Origin: Eustoma russellianum
Taxonomy: Eukaryota; Streptophyta; Magnoliopsida; Gentianales; Gentianaceae
DNA length: 64,000 nucleotides
NCBI GenBank assembly: GCA_036186865.1
Contig: AP025066.1
Coordinates: 13,752,546-13,816,545, forward strand
Direction: 5' to 3'
Part shown: piece by piece, positions 58,761 to 64,000 of the stretch
How positions within the stretch are numbered: the stretch's first letter is position 1
How the letters are laid out: the number at the start of each line of letters is the position of its first letter
The notes under the pieces: model-generated
Database searches by the model: none
Told to the model about the DNA's origin: nothing
The model's input: the letters and a program-made list of their open reading frames with translations, nothing else
Made by a program: the position numbers and the translations under genes

Positions 58761-59407
58761 TCAAATCGAATCAACATCAATCATGCCTAATTTAGAGCGT
58801 AGATTTTCGTACGTGGCTTGATTTAGTGTCTTAGTGAATATCTCGGCTACTTGTGCCTCAGTGCATACATGATCTATAACAATATTACCATTGTTTACGT
58901 AATCACGAAGGAAATGATATCGGATTTCTATGTGCTTTGCTTTAGAGTGTAGTATGGGGTTCTTAGGCAAGTTTATAGCACTCATACTATGACAATAGGT
59001 TGGAATACGATTTACCGTGATACCAAAATCAGAAAGTTGTTTTAACCATAGGAGTTGTGTGCAACAAAGTTTAAATGCCATGTATTTAGCTTCGGTAGTA
59101 GATAAGGCGACACTTGCTTGCTTTTTCGAAAACCAAGAGATTAATGAATTTCCTATAAATTGACAAGTCCACTTGTGCTTTTTCTATCTATTTTACATCC
59201 ACCATAATCTGCATCAGTATAAGCATGCAAGTCAAATTCACAATTTTTATCATACCAAATTCCTAAAGTGGGGGTGTGCTTAATGTATCGAAATATTCTT
59301 TTCATGACATTATAATGAGACACTTTAGGTTGGCTTTGAAAACGTGCACACATACAAACACTAAACATGATATTAGGTCTACTTGTGATAAGATAAAGCA
59401 AAGAACC
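58761..59407 (-). pseudogene. pol: copia-2 pol end: RT connection and RNase H
   Basis: RT-connection sequence LLYLITSRPNIMFSVCMCARFQ and RNase H start AYTDADYGGCKIDRKSTSG (59180-59220) are in one frame. After a shift near 59155 come SWFSKKQASVALST-like sequence, LLWLKQLSDFG and KHIEIRYHFLRDYV, to the stop at 58761. These are standard copia RNase H blocks. The region upstream of 59407 is displaced by the next insertion. Confidence 0.88.
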
Positions 59408-61048
59408 TGTTGTACCCTGCGAAAATCGTACTATTCCAGAACCCGTTTGATGCGACGTAATAAAGAAGTTCTCCAAGTTGCATTTTATTAAGTTACCTTA
59501 GTGAGTCTGTATCTAGATTTCCTTTGAGATGGATGCGATATAACTATACAAATGGATGTTGTGGAGCGTGTGAAATGACCATTTAGCCCTCCAACACATT
59601 GTAAATTCGGTCATAGGGCCTTGGAGGATCTTGGAATAATCTCTATTTTTTTAAGAGGACTAGCCCAAGTACTTCTCCACAAAGTAAGACTCACAACCTA
59701 CACTATAAATTAGATATTAGGAGCAATATCATATTTATGAGAATGGAGCAATGAGTATAATGACCTCCAAGCCCTTGTAATTTCGGCCACAAGACATTCA
59801 TGAACCTTAGGGTATTGCCCATTTTACAAAAAGACTAACCTAAATAAGTCCTCATGAAAGTAAACCTAAAAGCTTACATAAGAAACTAGATGTTATAAGT
59901 TATGGTGTAATTATACAATTATGTACTATAAAAGGTGTGAAATCACAAAAATGCCCTCCTAATAGCCCAAGAAGCCGGCCAAGAGGCCTTGATCAACCTT
60001 AGAATAAATCCGTTTTTATAAGAATGCAAACATAAATGATCCTCACAAAGCAAGATTAAAATCATAATTAGATAAAATAAATAATATTATAAATTATATA
60101 AGTATGGGATATGATAAATGTGAAAAGACAAAACTAACTCCCAAGACCCCAAGATTTCAGCCAAGGAGAAGGGAGGGATCTAGAATCCTCTCCATATTTC
60201 TAGTATTTGAATTATCTAACAAAAATACAATTATATAATAAAGAAATAGAGAAGACATGCAAAAAGAAACAATAAAATAATAAAAAGGAGAGGCATGGGA
60301 GGCAAAAGCTTGAAGCTACAAGTCTAGGCCCCCTTTCCCCTCTACCCGCCGGATCCCTCTCCCCATTCCCCCAACATGATTTATTTTTAAACACATCTAG
60401 AGGCATCATCTCCTCTCATCTTGAATTCCCTCTCAAAACAACCAAGACAACCCTTAGACAAATTTTCCATTCCCCTCCAATCACACCATACGGTTTCTTC
60501 ATCCTTGAGGTAGGAGGTTCAACTTCACTCTCATCTTCAAGCTCAAGAAATATTTAGGTAAGCCTCATTCCAAGTTCTTTAAGTACATTCTTCATGCGAA
60601 ATAATGAAGCTCACATGGGTGTCTTTTTCTCCACCCCCAACCGTGACCTTCATGGTCACTAGGTGTAAGATATTCAACTCTTTAGGGGGTGCAATCTCTT
60701 GCTAGGAAGCTCCATTCAAAGCCTCACTTTGATAAGAAGGACTAACCTAAAATTAGTTCTATTTTCACTTTAGAATGATGACTAATATTCTTCCTTCCTT
60801 TTCTTCAAAACCGTATGCTCAAGAGGGAAGGAGGAGGAAGATTCCAACTCATCTCATCCAATATTCAAGCTAAGAAAAGAGCTTTAGCTTGAAGAGGCAA
60901 GTATACACTAGACTCTCATGATTTATTTGAAGAATTAGTGACTTGAATGGCTAGATGTTTCTAAGATGTGATCTTTAGTTGAATATACTAAGTTTTAAGA
61001 CTATTCCTTAGTGATTCCTTAAAGACAATGTCTTGCATGTGGTTAATT
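59408..61048 (+). repeat. T3-family LTR, 5' part (T5)
   Basis: TGTTGTACCCTGCG at 59408, immediately after copia-2 pol. Similar to the T3 LTR start in order of motifs (CCTTAGTGA, GGAAGGAGGAGGAAG near 60820, then AGAGGCAAGTATACACTAG), but clearly diverged and lacking the 20-base minisatellite. Interrupted at 61049. No gene seen. Confidence 0.75.
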
Positions 61049-64000
61049 TGTAGCGCCCCACATCCCGGCCTAGCCGGAATGGGTGCACACGCCGTACTTC
61101 ACTAGAGAGAGTACCAGGCGTCGATCCATAACGTATCGTAATCCATGATAAAATGCATGGATTTTCGTGCTTACACGTCATCAAGTAAGCAAAACCGTGG
61201 CAGAATAAAAACTTCAAATTAAAACGTCTGCGAAACCATTCATAGTATTACAACCCAAGTCAAATGTACAGAAATTCTCAAAAGTAGATGTTTCACATCA
61301 CAATTACAAATCAGTCATCAGTCACAACCGGCAAGTCATGTCTCCTAATCCATCCATCCTTCGCTGCACTCACGGGTAGGGGACCCTAGGTTCATCCTCA
61401 ATCCATTCTACCTTGTTCTCTGCAGCCTCTGGGAGAAAAAATAGGGGGTGAGTGACAAAGTCACCAGCAAGTATACTATAATAATCGAGGATTAAATGGA
61501 AAGCACATACAAGAACCGGACCCCAAAAAATTTTGGTTTAGAAACATACCTGATCTCCATCCAATACCCGATAATGATCAACACTTAATGCGTCAAGATC
61601 ATAACTTAAGCAAGATCATTACTTAATAAAGAACATAACAATAAAAGACCGCAACTTGCATAAATTCGTAACATATCAAGGATCATTACTAAATGAGGTC
61701 ATCCTTAGGAGCTACCGAGTTATAACAACTTAGTCTAAGTGTCATGTGTCACTACACGATGACTCAATCAACGTGACATGCATACATATATACGTGTGAT
61801 GCATCATGATAAAAATGAGAATATGATCTTTCATGCTTTTCTTTCAAAACCTCATCATCAAGAAAAAAATAGAGTGTTCAGATCTATCTTCCCGGATCTG
61901 AGGCGGTCACGTCTCTCCTTCGAATCTATTATTCCTGAATTCGGAACGGTAACGTCATCACTTATCGGGTCTATTCTCTCCGGCCCGAACGGTCCATATT
62001 AGGTCTATTCTCTCCGGGCCTGAACGGTCCATATCATCAGATCAATTAACTCCGGATCTGGGTGGGTCATTACTGGCCAGGAAACATACACACACGGTAC
62101 CGGTGGGAAGCGTTCTTTTTAAAACAAAATCCTTTCTTTGAAAACGCTTTTCATCTTTCTTTCGCATAAAATCAATGCCATAAATCATGTAAGTGACGAT
62201 GACGCAATGCATGACATGTATTATGCAAACCATGACATAATGCGTTACATATACACATATGTACAACTTGTCGCTATGCTGGAAAAATTTCCAGCATTGT
62301 CACTCCTTATACTCGGCCTTAATCCCCTATGGTTAGGCCCACTATTATGAATGCTTGTCATACATGTGCATAAAAATGTCATTTTTATTCATAATAGAAT
62401 TCTCGTGACGATATAAAATGCGTAAGATACTTAGTTGATTAATTACAAAATAAGGCTGCTGAATTTTGGCGGTACAACGTCCCTTTCTCTTTTGTCTTTC
62501 GTGTAAGCCCATTAAACCCCTTTTCAATTTGGGCCAGCTTTGGAAACTTATTATAAACATTCCATTAGTTGGTGGTTATAAGCCCAAGTCGTATAACTAG
62601 TCTAAGTCCATTCGAATAAGGCCTTATAACAAGTCCCTCAATTCTGCCCAAAATCTCAGATTAGTGACGCTCACTTATTTATAGTGTTTACCCTTTAATT
62701 AGTCATTCTAAAAATAAGTGACTTACGTAGAAGGGTTCACATACGTCTTAAGTAGTTGGTAAATAAATTTTGCGGATTTATAATATCATTAGAGATATTA
62801 TTTATTCTTTTTCCTGAAACCGTTACATGCTGATTTCTGGATTGACCGATTTTACTACGAATTTTAGTGTGGCCACTCCGTAAATCTTTTTTCCGAAATT
62901 CCAGCTCTCAAGCTTAGTAAACACCTAGGGCTAGTATCCCACCAAAAATTAGCCCAATTACCTATGCCTAAGGTCCATTTCCTGGTTACTCATTATGTCA
63001 TATAAAATCTGTCTAGCCCAGTAAAATTTCCAGCATAACCAGTTTTAGTAAACATTTCACTAAAAATAATCCGTAACTCCTTTTAACGAAATTCCAACTC
63101 TCATATCTAATATACACACAATTCTAGTGTCATACCAAAAATCAACTAAATTGAAGGTCCCTAAGGTCTCTTTTTGGGTCTCACAAAACGGCCTAAAATC
63201 TGCCTTGCTCCAGTAAATTTCAGATTGGGTCATATTTTATTCCTAAATGGCCCCAACTTGCATTGTTTGATGTAAACACTTTATTAAGCTTCAACTCACC
63301 CTTTTTCATGGAAAATTTACAAATACACACGTTACAACATCATATGCAAGTCTCTACAAAACAATTTGTACACCACACACATCATCCTTTGGCCAAGCAC
63401 ACCACATTCCCACTAAATACACATTACAAGATTGGGTGCACACGCACCCTAGCCCCCAAACAGCCCTTTTTATGCACATGCAAGGCAAAATCACCACTCC
63501 ACAAAGAGCATATTAAGCTTAATACACAAAAGCATAAATCTTATTCCCACTATACCCCATAACTTATCATTTCATGCAAAACTACCCCTATTTCTTTCAA
63601 CCCTTTCCACCGTATGCCCTATCCATGGAAAAGAAGAGATCTTTAGCATGCTCATCTTGGATTGTCACATAGTAGTGCTTAAAACCAATAAAGAATCCAC
63701 CTTTAAGCAAGAATTCACACATACACGCCACTAACCCCTAGGCCGAAAGCTTCATGCATCAAGGCTTAGCATTTCACATCTAAAATTGAATCTTAAGGTT
63801 ATCTAGTCATTCATGCAAGCACTTTCACATTCAAGCCACAAAAAGTATAGTGTACTTGCCTTCATAGTCCTTGGATCTTGCTTGAACTTGTTGGTATGAG
63901 AAGCATTTCCTCCCATCTTTTCCTATTACATACGGTGTATGGTATTTGTTAGCCACCTCTTTATTTTCATAATACAACTAGGTTGAGGGTTAGATGATCT
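61049..64000 (-). repeat. T3-family LTR, 3' part, running off the right edge (T3'')
   Basis: Plus edge TGTAGCGCCCCACATCCC (61049), the complement of a T3-type LTR 3' end. It contains the same blocks as T3 in reverse: the GTGTGCACCC palindrome region, GGGTAGGGGACCCTAGG (61374-61390), the stretch before CACTCACCCCCTATTTTT, hairpins (61879-62050) and ~190-base units (62800-63250). Diverged from T3, so a separate, older or different subfamily. No gene seen. Confidence 0.8.
61879..62050 (-). promoter_or_regulatory. Hairpin array in T3''
   Basis: CAGATC/GATCTG (61879-61900) and CGAAT/ATTCG (61921-61943), the latter aligned with CGGGTC/GACCCG of T3 but with two GC pairs turned into AT pairs. Two more CGGGTC- and AGGTC-type stems near 61958-61984 and 62002-62023 each have one imperfect pair. 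Confidence 0.65.

Larger units (their letters stand above)
53293..59407 (-). mobile_element. Second Sirevirus-like copia element, 3' part (copia-2)
   Basis: Minus-strand sister of copia-1. From right to left: the end of pol (RT connection and RNase H, 58761-59407), a spacer with several G-rich tracts, then the 3' LTR (53293-58536), which contains a LINE. It is inserted in a T2 LTR and cut at 59408 by a T3-family LTR; its 5' half should lie beyond the window. Confidence 0.85.

Noticed and set aside
1..64000. An undescribed host gene cluster or defence system
   Set aside because: All coding-like stretches resolve to gag, pol, LINE or pararetrovirus relics. No non-transposon gene was found on either strand.

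Overview
The window is a seed-plant nuclear repeat block, most likely from the heterochromatic or pericentromeric part of an angiosperm genome rich in LTR retrotransposons. I recognise no ordinary host gene, tRNA or rRNA. Almost every base can be assigned to an LTR retrotransposon, a LINE fragment or an endogenous pararetrovirus (Caulimoviridae type). The species cannot be named from the sequence.

Left part (1-21205). A Ty1/copia element of Sirevirus (Maximus/SIRE) type lies on the minus strand. It runs off the left edge and has a 3.06-kb 5' LTR (4010-7067). It sits in the protease region of a plus-strand Ty3/gypsy element, gypsy A (CRM-like). Gypsy A is split again, at 7525-7529/15993-15997, by a complete but decayed Tekay-type chromovirus, B (7530-15992), with 2.25-kb LTRs and the perfect target duplication AAGGG. 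Gypsy A resumes at 15998 with RT, RNase H and integrase and ends with its 3' LTR (18798-20199). That LTR lies inside another chromovirus-type LTR, family T2 (20200-21205).

Middle part (21206-39584). A minus-strand, AT-rich endogenous pararetrovirus fossil is broken by gypsy C (21681-30945), the better-preserved minus-strand sister of gypsy A with two 1.43-kb LTRs, and by a 4.0-kb solo LTR of family T2 (31941-35951). Traces of coat-protein-like region, CCHC knuckle, aspartic protease, RT and RNase H can be followed across the breaks. None is open.

Right part (39585-64000). A plus-strand LTR-like sequence, T4, interrupts the pararetrovirus. It is itself interrupted by T3 (40024-50168), a complete element with 4.58-kb LTRs around only about 1 kb of non-coding interior and the perfect target duplication AAAAC. 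Further right is a stack: T2 LTR (minus, 51602), then a second Sirevirus (minus, 53293-59407) whose LTR holds a 5'-truncated LINE, then a T3-family LTR (plus, 59408), then another T3-family LTR (minus, 61049 to the edge). Each interrupts the one before, and the missing halves should lie beyond the right edge.

The elements are related as autonomous and non-autonomous partners. B, T2 and T3 share LTR ends; B and T3 also share primer-site flanks and the 3' interior motif. The most unusual signal is an array of short hairpins about 0.7-1.4 kb before the LTR 3' end in B, T2 and T3. Their stems differ between copies by paired, compensatory changes.
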